From contig CALSTH010000001.1 of the NCBI GenBank assembly GCA_943789225.1, positions 310,001 to 374,000 of the forward strand: a stretch of 64,000 nucleotides of DNA. Direction: 5' to 3'. Below are positions 8,181 to 17,166 of the stretch, piece after piece. Made by a program: the position numbers and the translations under genes. This DNA is from MS024-2A sp002292265 (lineage in GTDB: Bacteria > Bacteroidota > Bacteroidia > Flavobacteriales > Flavobacteriaceae). Within the stretch, counting starts at the first letter, position 1, and the number at the start of each line of letters is the position of its first letter. Below the pieces are notes generated by a model. It did no database searches, was not told where the DNA came from, and was given only the letters and a program-made list of their open reading frames with translations.

Positions 8181-9194
8181 GTGAAATTGAAAATTAAGTT
8201 TTTGTTCCTGCTGGGAATACTATTTTTATCATGTAAAAGCACTTATAAAAGCATGGAATTTCTAAGTGCACAAGTACCTCCTACCCCGGATTATGCTCAG
8301 GAAGAAAATTGGGCAGTACTTCCTCAAAAATGGAATGCCTCCTTGGAAGAAGTTGTCGGGAAGCCTGAACTCAAAAAGGCAGATGTTTTTTTTATTTACC
8401 CTACTTTATTTGTGGACAAAAAAGATTCCAGGTGGAATGCGGATATTCGTGAAACTTCCATTCGAACAGAGGTTCTTGAAAAGTCAGTTGCCTATCAGGC
8501 TTCTGCGTGGGTAGCAGCTGCAAATCTTTACGTTCCTTTTTACCGTCAGGCACATTACCGAATTTTCGTAGAGCCCTACGCCCAACAGGGAAAACAAGCA
8601 GGTGTAGTAGCCTACCAAGATGTAAAAAATGCATTTGAATATTATTTAAAAAACTACAATCAATCCAAACCTATCATTATTGCTGGTCACAGTCAAGGAG
8701 CGATTCATGCCAAGCGACTTATAAAAGAGTTTTTTGATGGCAAGCCCCTTCGTAAGGAACTTATTGCTGCTTATTTAATTGGTTCCCGCATTACCGAAAA
8801 AGAATTTAAAACGATTCCCGTACTTGAGCAACCGGAACAATTTGGAGGGTTTGTCAGTTGGAATACCTATAAAATAAATCATCTTCCAAAACGCTACGAA
8901 AAATGGTATAGAGGAGGGGTGGTAACCAATCCCATTACCTGGGATCAAAGTCCCTCAGGTCCTAAAGAGTCGCATTTGGGGGTTTTAGCTTCAGATAAAA
9001 AGATTTATCCCAACAGCCTTTCCGTGGTTAAAACCGACGGGATGCTTTGGTCCACACTACCTCAAATTAAAAAGCGGTTTATTTTGTCCTTTATTAGAAA
9101 TTACCACTTTGCAGACGTAAATCTTTTTTGGAAAGACATCCAGCAAAACGCCCTTTTAAGAACAAAAAATTGGTTCAACCAAAATCAAGATTAA
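8181..9194 (+). CDS. DUF3089 alpha/beta-hydrolase lipoprotein
   Basis: 337 residues from a GTG start. I chose 8181 because the residues that follow (KLKIKFLFLLGILFLSC) are a full lipoprotein signal with FLSC lipobox, and a good promoter lies immediately upstream; the in-frame ATG at 7911 would run back through the SOD gene. The catalytic nucleophile motif is GHSQG (IIIAGHSQGAIHAKRL). The conserved FFIYPTLF near the N-terminus is typical of DUF3089 proteins. It is probably an esterase or lipase-like enzyme at the membrane; the substrate is unknown. Its TAA overlaps the ATG of the next gene (TAATG), so the two are translationally coupled. Confidence 0.85.
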   Translation: MKLKIKFLFLLGILFLSCKSTYKSMEFLSAQVPPTPDYAQEENWAVLPQKWNASLEEVVGKPELKKADVFFIYPTLFVDKKDSRWNADIRETSIRTEVLEKSVAYQASAWVAAANLYVPFYRQAHYRIFVEPYAQQGKQAGVVAYQDVKNAFEYYLKNYNQSKPIIIAGHSQGAIHAKRLIKEFFDGKPLRKELIAAYLIGSRITEKEFKTIPVLEQPEQFGGFVSWNTYKINHLPKRYEKWYRGGVVTNPITWDQSPSGPKESHLGVLASDKKIYPNSLSVVKTDGMLWSTLPQIKKRFILSFIRNYHFADVNLFWKDIQQNALLRTKNWFNQNQD

Positions 9195-9730
9195 TGATAC
9201 AGGATATATTTGGTGACTGTAAAAAACAATTGCGTGCCGCACTCAAACACAAAAAACATTCCTTTCGTTTTTTTACGCTGGCCACTTCTTCATCTGAGAG
9301 GGGGACGCACCTGAGAACTGTTGTATTGCGTGATTTTGATCCCGAGCAAATGCAGTTTACAATTTTCACGGACACGCGTTCCAAAAAAGTTGCAGACTTG
9401 AACCGTATTCCGAATGCTCAATTTTTATTTTATGATGGAATACGTCTCATCCAACTAGTAGTGGAAGCTGTGATGATTAGTTCTACCGACGAGACATATC
9501 TCTACCACAGCTTACCTGAACCCAGCAAAAAAGACTATGCTAGCGAACAAACTCCAGGCACTCCCATCGATGCATCTGATCAAATCAGTCATGATTTTTC
9601 TAAGGGGAATTTCACAAAAATTGTTTTTCAAGCAGAGCGTTTGGAATATCTTAGATTAAAGCGTCCCAACCACATTCGCGCTGAGTTTAGAGCTTCTGAT
9701 CATTGGAAAGGACAGTTTTTGGCTCCTTAA
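9194..9730 (+). CDS. Pyridoxamine 5'-phosphate oxidase-like FMN-binding protein
   Basis: 178 residues from ATG 9194, which overlaps the previous stop codon by one base; an ATG at 9128 lies inside the upstream gene and is less likely. The sequence has the split-barrel pattern: TLATSSSERGTHLRTVVLRDFD, FTIFTDTRSKKVADL and the C-terminal WKGQFLAP at the usual RLxP-type ending. It belongs to the general stress/PNPOx-like family rather than being certain PdxH, as the PLP-binding signature of PdxH is incomplete. It is cytoplasmic and probably binds FMN. Confidence 0.8.
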   Translation: MIQDIFGDCKKQLRAALKHKKHSFRFFTLATSSSERGTHLRTVVLRDFDPEQMQFTIFTDTRSKKVADLNRIPNAQFLFYDGIRLIQLVVEAVMISSTDETYLYHSLPEPSKKDYASEQTPGTPIDASDQISHDFSKGNFTKIVFQAERLEYLRLKRPNHIRAEFRASDHWKGQFLAP

Positions 9731-9792
9731 ATTTTATAACTTGAAACAGTTTATTTTTTGTAGATTGAGGTTTGAATTTAAATTACTTACTG

Positions 9793-11247
9793 ATGTCATC
9801 AAAAAAACCGAAATCGAAATCTATTAAACGCAGAACATTTATCAAAAAAGGAGTTGCTGCGAGTTCCCTCTTTATCGTTCCACGACATGTCCTAGGAGGT
9901 GTGGGTTATACCGCCCCTAGCGATCAATTAGCTCTTGCAGGAATTGGTGTAGGAGGTAAAGGAGAGAGTGATCTTCGCAATGCTACTGTAAATGGAAGAG
10001 AACGTGTCATTGCTCTTTGTGATGTTGATACGTCACTAACAAGTAGTGCCAAAAAAAGCATAAAGCGCTATTCAAACGCTACTTTTTATGAAAATTTCAA
10101 AGCCATGCTGGACAAGGAAAAAGATATTGATGCGGTAACCATATCTACACCCGATCACAACCACGCTCCTGCAGCAGTTTATGCTATGGAACGGGGTATT
10201 CATGTTTATGTTCAAAAGCCTCTTACACACAATATTTACGAAGCGCGTTTATTGACTGAAATGGCACGTGAAAAGCAAGTTGTGACCCAAATGGGAAATC
10301 AAGGTGCTTCCAATCCAGACCAACTGCAAATTCAAAAGTGGATTAATGAGGGCATGATTGGTACTGTAACAGCAGTCAATGTATGGACGAATCGACCGGT
10401 CTGGCCGCAGGGAGTGGAGATGTCGAAGCCTGATGCTTCTGCCAAACCGAATACTCTAAATTGGGACCAATGGTTGGGACCCGCAGAGGAAACCCCTTTT
10501 ATTCCCAACATGCATCCATTCAATTGGAGGGGCTGGTGGAACTTTGGAACCGGTGCCTTAGGGGATATGGGATGTCACTTAATTGATATTCCATTTAAAG
10601 CCTTAGGCTTAAAATATCCAACCTCTGTAGAATGCAGTGTGGGTACAATCTATTCCAAAATGTGGAGCCCCGATTTCTACCCCGAAGGTTGTCCCGCATC
10701 TTCTTCGGTTTCCATACATTTTGATGCTACAACTAAAAACCCAAGTCCGATACAAATGACCTGGTCCGATGGAGGGATTAAACCCTTCCATCCTGATCTG
10801 CTTCCCGCAGATGTAAGTATAGAGGCCAACGGTGTTATTATGATTGGCGACAAAGGTGTCATTACCTGTGACTCCTACGGTGAATTTCCAAAATTATACA
10901 GAAAGGGAGAAACCGTAATTGACGGTAGTCAAGAAAAGTCTGGAGAGCCCGAGTTTGGACACCAACGCAAATGGGTAGATGCCTGCAAAGCCGGGTTTAA
11001 TAGTCCTGAACATAAAGCCTTGACTTCTTCTTTTGATTATTCGGGACCTCTTACAGAAACTGTACTGATGGGAAATATTGCGATCAGAAGCTATGAACTA
11101 CAAGGGAGAAGTTCAGACTCTTGGAACCCGGACTTGATCAGCCGTAAAAAGCTGCTATGGGATGGAAATCAAATGAAAATTAAAAATCTAGAAGCTGCAA
11201 ATCAATTTGTTACTCGAAAGTATAGAGCGGGTTGGGAACTAACATAA
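9793..11247 (+). CDS. Exported Gfo/Idh/MocA-family oxidoreductase
   Basis: 484 residues from ATG 9793 (an in-frame TTG at 9772 is less likely). A twin-arginine signal KRRTFIKKG is followed by a short hydrophobic stretch, so it is exported folded with its cofactor. The Rossmann motif is GIGVGGKGESD, the strand/helix STPDHNHAP follows, and the family's EKP motif appears as VQKPLTHN. The C-terminal catalytic region contains GDMGCHLIDIP. Such exported NAD(P)-dependent sugar oxidoreductases interconvert glycosides and keto-sugars. A second member lies at 17167; between them are a TIM-barrel protein and a DUF1080 protein that act on similar substrates. Confidence 0.9.
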   Translation: MSSKKPKSKSIKRRTFIKKGVAASSLFIVPRHVLGGVGYTAPSDQLALAGIGVGGKGESDLRNATVNGRERVIALCDVDTSLTSSAKKSIKRYSNATFYENFKAMLDKEKDIDAVTISTPDHNHAPAAVYAMERGIHVYVQKPLTHNIYEARLLTEMAREKQVVTQMGNQGASNPDQLQIQKWINEGMIGTVTAVNVWTNRPVWPQGVEMSKPDASAKPNTLNWDQWLGPAEETPFIPNMHPFNWRGWWNFGTGALGDMGCHLIDIPFKALGLKYPTSVECSVGTIYSKMWSPDFYPEGCPASSSVSIHFDATTKNPSPIQMTWSDGGIKPFHPDLLPADVSIEANGVIMIGDKGVITCDSYGEFPKLYRKGETVIDGSQEKSGEPEFGHQRKWVDACKAGFNSPEHKALTSSFDYSGPLTETVLMGNIAIRSYELQGRSSDSWNPDLISRKKLLWDGNQMKIKNLEAANQFVTRKYRAGWELT

Positions 11248-11361
11248 TTTTTTAAATTTTGAAATGAGCATAAACAAATCATATCATTATATACCCACTG
11301 GAATGATTGATTTTTTATGCGAATTCCATCTGACCAATAAAAAACAAGAAAATTTAAACAG

Positions 11362-12381
11362 ATGAAAATACTTGTCACAGGAGGTTTAGGATATATCGGT
11401 TCCCATGTTTCCGTTTTACTGTTAGAAAAAGGGGTCGATGTAGTTCTTGTTGATAACCTAGACAATGCACGGATTGAAGTTTTAGAGCAAATTGAAAGGA
11501 TTACAGGAAAGCGTCCTTCGTTTGAACAAGTAGATCTCAAAGATCAAAGTCGAGTTGAAGCGCTTTTTGAGACCTATCCTGATTTGGAAGGGTGCATCCA
11601 CTTTGCTGCGCATAAAGCTGTTGGGGAAAGTATCGAACAACCCCTACTGTATTATGAAAATAATATTGGGGGATTAGTCAATATCTTAAAGCCTTTGACC
11701 CGTCAAGGGATCCCCTTGATTTTTAGTTCCTCCTGTACGGTTTATGGTCAAGCTCGTGAACTTCCCATTACTGAAGAGACTCCACTGCAGCCCTCCACAT
11801 CACCCTACGGTTTTACCAAACAAATGGGGGAACAAATTATACAGGACAGCTGCAAAGCAAATCCCAATTTTAAATCAATTTTATTGCGGTATTTTAATCC
11901 GATCGGAGCTCATCCCAGTGCCCAAATCGGAGAATATCCCCAAGGTGTTCCCCAGAATTTAGTTCCTTTTTTAACACAAACGGTCATTGGGAAACGACCT
12001 TTGTTAAACGTATTTGGTTCCAATTACGACACGCCAGACGGAACCTGTATTCGGGATTATATTCATGTGATGGATTTGGCTCAGGCGCATATTGAAAGTT
12101 TAAACTACCTACTTTCTTCCAAACAAAACTCATCATGTGAAATTTTTAATGTGGGTACAGGAAGGGGAGCTAGTGTATTAGAACTGATACAGGAATTTGA
12201 AAGAGCCACGGGAGAAAAGGTTCCTTACGAGTTGAGTGCTCCTCGGGCTGGAGACACCGTCGCTGCTTTTGCCGATGTTACAAAAATTGAAAAACAACTA
12301 GGTTGGAAGGCTCAGTTCAGTCTACAAGAGGCCCTAAAAAGCGCATGGGACTGGGAACAACAAATCCATGTGTTGTCTTAA
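11362..12381 (+). CDS. galE: UDP-glucose 4-epimerase
   Basis: 339 residues, the normal GalE length. The NAD-binding motif GGLGYIGSH stands at residues 8-16, Ser/Tyr/Lys catalytic residues are in SSSCTVYG and YGFTK, and substrate-binding blocks RYFNPIGAHPS, GTCIRDYIHVMDL and FNVGTGRGASVLEL are all present. It interconverts UDP-glucose and UDP-galactose for cell-surface glycans or galactose use. It lies 114 nt after the Gfo/Idh gene, with no terminator visible between them. Confidence 0.93.
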   Translation: MKILVTGGLGYIGSHVSVLLLEKGVDVVLVDNLDNARIEVLEQIERITGKRPSFEQVDLKDQSRVEALFETYPDLEGCIHFAAHKAVGESIEQPLLYYENNIGGLVNILKPLTRQGIPLIFSSSCTVYGQARELPITEETPLQPSTSPYGFTKQMGEQIIQDSCKANPNFKSILLRYFNPIGAHPSAQIGEYPQGVPQNLVPFLTQTVIGKRPLLNVFGSNYDTPDGTCIRDYIHVMDLAQAHIESLNYLLSSKQNSSCEIFNVGTGRGASVLELIQEFERATGEKVPYELSAPRAGDTVAAFADVTKIEKQLGWKAQFSLQEALKSAWDWEQQIHVLS

Positions 12382-12421
12382 TTTTTTAGTAATTTAATAC
12401 AAGAATTATATATAGTTTGAA

Positions 12422-13324
12422 ATGAAGCAAAAACAAAACATCAACCGAAGAAATGCAATCAAAACAATGGCTTTGGGCTCTTCCGCACTGGCCATCCCAA
12501 AACTAAATCCAATGACAACAGATTTTTCCAACACCCCTTTGAAAGGCAATATTAAACAATCTGTATGTCAGTGGTGTTATGGAAATATACCCTTAGAGAC
12601 ATTAGCTCAAGAGGCCAAGAAGCTGGGCTTGGTTGGGATTGACCTAATCGGAGCTGAGGGATGGGATGTTTTAAAAAAATACGACCTCACATCTACCATG
12701 TGTTATGGGGATTTGGAAGGGAAATCTACACGAAGTTTAACTGATGGTTGGAACGACAAACGATTTCATAAAGATTTAATCAAACACTACACGCGTCACA
12801 TTAAGTTAGTAGCAGATGCAGGCTGGACCAATCTAATATGTTTTAGTGGCAGTAGAAGAGGAATGAATGATGCTCAGGGTCTTGAAAATTGTGTAGAAGG
12901 ATTACGGCAAATTCTTCCCATAGCCGAAGATCACGGAGTGATTTTACATATGGAACTTTTAAATTCTAAAGTAGATCACGCCGATTATATGTGCGATAAT
13001 TCCAATTGGGGAGTGGCACTTTGTAAGGCGTTGGATTCGGATCATTTCAAACTGCTTTATGATATTTATCACATGCAGGTAATGGAAGGTGATGTCATTC
13101 ATACCATTAGAGAAAATCACAAATATTATGGGCACTACCACACAGCTGGAGTACCTGGGCGTAATGAATTAGACGAGAAACAGGAACTGTTTTACCCTGC
13201 CATTATGAAGGCCATTTTAGAAACTGGCTACAAAGGGTTTGTTGCTCAAGAGTTTATCCCCAAAGACCGAACCAATGAGGGTTTAAATTCTCTTGCAACT
13301 GCGGTAAAGCTCTGTGACGTTTAA
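12422..13324 (+). CDS. Tat-exported hydroxypyruvate isomerase/xylose-isomerase-like TIM-barrel protein
   Basis: 300 residues. The start NRRNAIKTMALGSSALA is a twin-arginine-type signal. The body is an AP-endonuclease-2/xylose isomerase-like barrel: VGIDLIGAEGW, the acidic metal ligands HMELLNSKVDH and LLYDIYHMQ, HYHTAGVPGRNEL, and a C-terminal FVAQEFIP. These are the metal-binding His/Glu/Asp positions of Hyi-like sugar isomerases. Export is unusual for an isomerase but usual for relatives found with exported Gfo/Idh and DUF1080 proteins, where they act on 3-keto-sugars. Substrate is therefore inferred from context. Confidence 0.82.
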   Translation: MKQKQNINRRNAIKTMALGSSALAIPKLNPMTTDFSNTPLKGNIKQSVCQWCYGNIPLETLAQEAKKLGLVGIDLIGAEGWDVLKKYDLTSTMCYGDLEGKSTRSLTDGWNDKRFHKDLIKHYTRHIKLVADAGWTNLICFSGSRRGMNDAQGLENCVEGLRQILPIAEDHGVILHMELLNSKVDHADYMCDNSNWGVALCKALDSDHFKLLYDIYHMQVMEGDVIHTIRENHKYYGHYHTAGVPGRNELDEKQELFYPAIMKAILETGYKGFVAQEFIPKDRTNEGLNSLATAVKLCDV

Positions 13325-13339
13325 GTTTTGTACTGAGTT

Positions 13340-14821
13340 TTAGTATTTCGCTGGTTTTCCGTTCGTTGTCGTATTTATAATAAAAGTTCTTAAATCGTCG
13401 TTGGCTTTGATTAAATCCTCATTGCGCAGGTACATCATATGTCCACTGCGATAGCCTTTAAAGTAAAAACGATCTTTCATTTTCCCGCTAGGGTCAACTT
13501 GCCACATGGTATATTTGGCATTGAAATAGGTTGTAGCACCGTCATAGTATCCCGACTGAAAAAGTACTTTTAAGTAAGGATTTTCTGCCATCGCTCTACG
13601 CAAGTCTTCCCGGGTATTGTCATTCTCATTGTTCCAAGGGCGTACAGGACCGAACATATTGTATTTCACATCAGTTTTAAACTTCAATTCTTTTTGGATA
13701 TAATGATTAATAGCGGGTGTAAAAGAGTGTAACCATGAAGTCAACTCAGCGCTATAATCAGGGCGAATACCCACATCTTTCCGATCGATTCCCAGATATC
13801 TAGAGTCCAATCTTCCAATGGTCTTCCCTTCGTCTCTTAAAAGCTCTTTCCAAAAAAATCGATTGGGAACATCCAAGTTGTTTTGAAGAATTGAAGTTTT
13901 TGAAAGTCCCGAATAACGAGCCATTTCTGAGGCGATTTTTTCACGTTCTGTTCCAGAGATAAATCCACCTTTCGCTAACGCAGGAATTAATTCGTTGATG
14001 GTAAACTCTTCAACTTCCGGAAGCATATCCGTCAGGTCTTTTTGCTGTAAGTCAACCTCTAATTGCTTATGAAACCAAGCAGCCGCAGCGTAATAGGGTA
14101 AATTTAAAGCCGAGGAAACAGGTCCGCCTACTCGAATTACCTTATAATCTGCTGGAGAAACCATTATTACTCCATTTAGGTACATCCACTGGCGTTCTTG
14201 AAGGGCAGCAGACAATCCCATTACTCGAGTTCCTCCATAGCTCTCCCCGATCAGATACTTGGGAGATTCCCAACGTTGCTTTCTACTGACAAAGGTGTTC
14301 AGCCATTCCGCGAGGTACTGAATGTCTTCATTGATACCAAAAAATTGTTCCCGATCTGCTTTTTCCCCCTCTACTTCTAAGATTCTGGAATAGGCTGTAT
14401 TGACAGGATTGATAAATACAATATCCGCCACATCTAAAATGGAATTGGGATTGCTTTTGTAGCCGTAGGGTTGTACAGGATATCCCTCTTCGTCTATCTT
14501 TAAGATTTTAGGACCCGTGTAGGCCAAGTGCATCCAAACTGAGGCGGAGCCTGGGCCTCCGTTAAATGAAAAAATCAAGGGTCTTTCGCTAGCTTTTTTG
14601 ACGTCAGTCCTTCTGTAAAAAGTATAAAATAAACTGGCTATCGGGTTGCCCTCAGCATCCCATACGGGTTGTGTTCCTGTTTGTGCCTGATAGTTTACCG
14701 TTTTTCCTTTGATTTCCGTGGTATGGTTGGTCACGATCACTGTATCTATAGGGATTTCTCTTTTTTGCGCTTGAATGAATGATACTAGCCCCAAATACAA
14801 TAGATAAATTAATTTTTTCAT
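13340..14821 (-). CDS. Secreted serine carboxypeptidase-like protein (peptidase S10)
   Basis: 493 residues with a cleavable signal ending ...SFIQAQ. S10 hallmarks are visible: the oxyanion segment FSFNGGPGSASVW, the nucleophile motif LIGESYGGTRV, a likely catalytic Asp in SGYYDGATTYF and His in YRSGHMMYL. Length is in the family range. It would cleave C-terminal residues of peptides in the periplasm or outside the cell. It converges with the TIM-barrel gene (15 nt between stops), and a strong hairpin terminator separates it from the upstream OmpA gene. Confidence 0.88.
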   Translation of the reverse strand: MKKLIYLLYLGLVSFIQAQKREIPIDTVIVTNHTTEIKGKTVNYQAQTGTQPVWDAEGNPIASLFYTFYRRTDVKKASERPLIFSFNGGPGSASVWMHLAYTGPKILKIDEEGYPVQPYGYKSNPNSILDVADIVFINPVNTAYSRILEVEGEKADREQFFGINEDIQYLAEWLNTFVSRKQRWESPKYLIGESYGGTRVMGLSAALQERQWMYLNGVIMVSPADYKVIRVGGPVSSALNLPYYAAAAWFHKQLEVDLQQKDLTDMLPEVEEFTINELIPALAKGGFISGTEREKIASEMARYSGLSKTSILQNNLDVPNRFFWKELLRDEGKTIGRLDSRYLGIDRKDVGIRPDYSAELTSWLHSFTPAINHYIQKELKFKTDVKYNMFGPVRPWNNENDNTREDLRRAMAENPYLKVLFQSGYYDGATTYFNAKYTMWQVDPSGKMKDRFYFKGYRSGHMMYLRNEDLIKANDDLRTFIINTTTNGKPAKY

Positions 14822-14849
14822 AAATATTTGTTTTAATTTCTAATATAAA

Positions 14850-14881
14850 AAAAAACCTCCTCAGCGTTGAGGAGGTTTTTT
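14850..14881 (-). terminator. Intrinsic terminator after the OmpA gene
   Basis: Perfect 10-bp stem AACCTCCTCA/TGAGGAGGTT with a 4-nt loop. On the minus strand it is followed by a run of T (the A-run at 14847-14855 on the plus strand), and it lies about 30 nt after the ompA-family stop codon. The plus-strand T-run is also present, so it could work in both directions. Confidence 0.85.
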
Positions 14882-14911
14882 GATTTTGTAATCTAAATCT
14901 TTAAAGTGACT

Positions 14912-16249
14912 TTAATTTACTTTTACTTTTGCACTTCTGTTGATTTTGGCACTTCTGTTTAGGGATCTACCTTTGACCGTGGTATTGTCACCAATAGGTT
15001 TGCTTTCTCCATAACCAACGGTTAGCACTCTATCGCCAGACACACCTTGTGTCTCAAGATATGCTTTTACAGAGGCGGCTCTTTGTTCGGAGAGTTTCTG
15101 ATTATAGGCTTCACTTCCGTCACTAGAGGCGTATCCTTCTATTGTAATACTGGTTGTAGGATATTGATCCAACAAGGCTTTTAGTTTATCGATTGTAGCT
15201 TTATCCACATTATCAAGTTTACTACTACTAGCGAGGAAAAGAATTCTGTTTTCATCACTGTTGATAAAGTCAATAAGGCCTGTGGGTTCGTCTGGGCATC
15301 CGCTGTTTGCTGCATTACCAGCCTCATCAGGACAATTGTCATCTTTGTCCGGCACACCGTCACCATCTCGATCTGCCCATGGGCAACCGCTGTTTGCAGC
15401 GTCTCCAGAGACGTCAGGACAACGATCAACATTATCTGCTACACCATCTCCATCACTATCAGGACAGCCATTCATTTCTGCTGTTCCTGCTTCGTTAGGA
15501 CAGGCATCATCTACATCAGCAATACCATCTCCGTCCGTGTCAGGACAGCCTTGTAATTCTTCTGAACCTGCTTCTTCAGGACAACGGTCTTTGGTGTCTG
15601 GTATGCCATCCCCGTCTGTGTCGGGACAGCCATTAAATTCTTTTAGTCCAGGAACATCTGGGCATTCGTCTTTTTTATCAGAGACTCCATCACCATCTGC
15701 ATCTCCAGCTCCAAAGTTATAACTCAATCCAATAATATGTTGAAGATGGTTGTAGGAATCGTTTGTTTCTTCCGTACCTCTGTAAGATGTACTTAAATTG
15801 ATATTAAATTGGTCTCCAAGCGGGATATCAACTCCAATACCTCCAAAAATAGTTCTTCCACTTTCACCAGAAGGGAAAACACCTTCTTTGTCACTTCCAT
15901 CGCCAAAGCGGCTTAATCCATAGCCACCAAATAGAAAAGGGATTACGTTTTCCTCGCTTAAGTTGTAACGAAGAACACCATCCAAATAAGAGTAGTCAAG
16001 GTCCAAATTTTCTTGGGGTTTTGCACTGCCGAGTCCATACCGAATTCCGATTGAGAAACCAGAGGATATGTATCGGGATAAACTGAGTGCTGGTGCACCA
16101 AAGTTCAATCCAGAATCAACATCGTCTCCTTGAAGGTTAATAAGATCAGCCCCAACAGCAATTGCCCAAGGGTTTTCATTAGTTTGGGCGTTGATCAGAG
16201 TGCTAATTCCTAATACTAGGGTAAAAATTAAGGGTTTAATTAGTTTCAT
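14912..16249 (-). CDS. OmpA-family outer-membrane protein with thrombospondin type 3 repeats
   Basis: 445 residues. A signal peptide (ending INAQ) leads to an N-terminal beta-barrel of about 170 residues. Then come five acidic repeats of the pattern DxDGDGxxDxxDxCP..GCP (about residues 182-318), which are calcium-binding thrombospondin type 3 repeats. The C-terminal domain has the OmpA peptidoglycan-binding pattern: ITIEGYASSDG, NQKLSEQRAASVKAYL and VGYGESKPIGDN. It anchors the outer membrane to peptidoglycan. It is a single-gene unit ending in the hairpin at 14850-14881. Confidence 0.93.
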   Translation of the reverse strand: MKLIKPLIFTLVLGISTLINAQTNENPWAIAVGADLINLQGDDVDSGLNFGAPALSLSRYISSGFSIGIRYGLGSAKPQENLDLDYSYLDGVLRYNLSEENVIPFLFGGYGLSRFGDGSDKEGVFPSGESGRTIFGGIGVDIPLGDQFNINLSTSYRGTEETNDSYNHLQHIIGLSYNFGAGDADGDGVSDKKDECPDVPGLKEFNGCPDTDGDGIPDTKDRCPEEAGSEELQGCPDTDGDGIADVDDACPNEAGTAEMNGCPDSDGDGVADNVDRCPDVSGDAANSGCPWADRDGDGVPDKDDNCPDEAGNAANSGCPDEPTGLIDFINSDENRILFLASSSKLDNVDKATIDKLKALLDQYPTTSITIEGYASSDGSEAYNQKLSEQRAASVKAYLETQGVSGDRVLTVGYGESKPIGDNTTVKGRSLNRSAKINRSAKVKVN

Positions 16250-16397
16250 TTTTAAGTATTTGATTACAAATATAAGATATTCTCTATCTCATACCACTAA
16301 AGTTAATAATTATTTTAATATTTAAGGCATTGAATTTAAAATGACTAAAAAAGTAATCTAAAATTAAATTGAAACGAATAGTAAACACAAAATAGTA

Positions 16398-17153
16398 ATG
16401 AATAAAATAGGTTTCGTATTGGCATTGGTTTTTCTATTTCTAGGATGTCAAAATAATTCAAAAGACAAAGACTGGATTGTATTGTTTGATGGGACAACTA
16501 CAGAAGGTTGGAGGGCTTATAACGGGGATCGGATGCCACCAGGATGGGAAATTATTGACAGCATTCTGACTTTTAAAACGGAACAAATCCTAGAAGAGGA
16601 CTATGATTATAAAGGGAGTAGAGATCTTATTTATGGAGCCGAAGCTTTTGACAATTTCGAACTTTATGTGGAGTGGAAAATCCCTGTAGGAGGGAATAGT
16701 GGTATTTTTTATCATATTCAAGAGGGGTATGGGGGTCCCCCCGAAGTTGCTCCAGAATACCAACTGATTGACGATGAAAATTACGCTTCCATACACGATT
16801 TGGTGGCTTATAATACGAGTGTAGGATTTGAAAACCCTGCCGAGCTTCACCCCCTCCAACAAACGGCCTCCGATTATGCTATGCATGCTGCGGATCCGAA
16901 GATGAAAACCCTAAATCCTGCAGGAGAGTGGAACAGTACTAGAATTGTATTTACAGAAAAAGAGGTACAACATTGGCTCAATGGAAAAAAGGTGGTGTCT
17001 TTTGTTCCTTGGTCTGAAGCTTGGTATGAAAAGAAAAACTCTGGAAAATGGGATACTACTTTAGATTATGGTAAATTTAAATCTGGATATATTGGTTTTC
17101 AAGATCATGGCAGTGACTTGTGGTTTAGAAACATAAAGATCAAGAAATTATAA
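16398..17153 (+). CDS. DUF1080 (3-keto-disaccharide hydrolase family) lipoprotein
   Basis: 251 residues with an LFLGC lipobox (Cys near 17). The concanavalin-like fold of DUF1080 is recognisable: DWIVLFDGTTTEGWR at the start, then FELYVEWKIPVGGNSGIFYH, GPPEVAPEYQLID, AGEWNSTRIV and, at the end, SGYIGFQDHGSDLWFRNIKI. Members of this family have been shown to cleave 3-keto-glycosides. The gene lies 13 nt upstream of a Gfo/Idh oxidoreductase and near a GMC oxidoreductase pair, which fits oxidation of a glycoside followed by cleavage. The substrate here is not known. Confidence 0.88.
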   Translation: MNKIGFVLALVFLFLGCQNNSKDKDWIVLFDGTTTEGWRAYNGDRMPPGWEIIDSILTFKTEQILEEDYDYKGSRDLIYGAEAFDNFELYVEWKIPVGGNSGIFYHIQEGYGGPPEVAPEYQLIDDENYASIHDLVAYNTSVGFENPAELHPLQQTASDYAMHAADPKMKTLNPAGEWNSTRIVFTEKEVQHWLNGKKVVSFVPWSEAWYEKKNSGKWDTTLDYGKFKSGYIGFQDHGSDLWFRNIKIKKL

Positions 17154-17166
17154 AAAAACAACAAAG

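Noticed and set aside
15261..15722. 153-codon plus-strand frame rich in Ser/Pro/Gly
   Set aside because: It lies antisense to the thrombospondin type 3 repeats of the OmpA protein and only mirrors their periodic codons.
14912..16249. Repetitive DNA around 15300-15700 as a possible CRISPR or minisatellite
   Set aside because: The repeats are in frame, encode calcium-binding DxDGDG units, and have no spacer structure.
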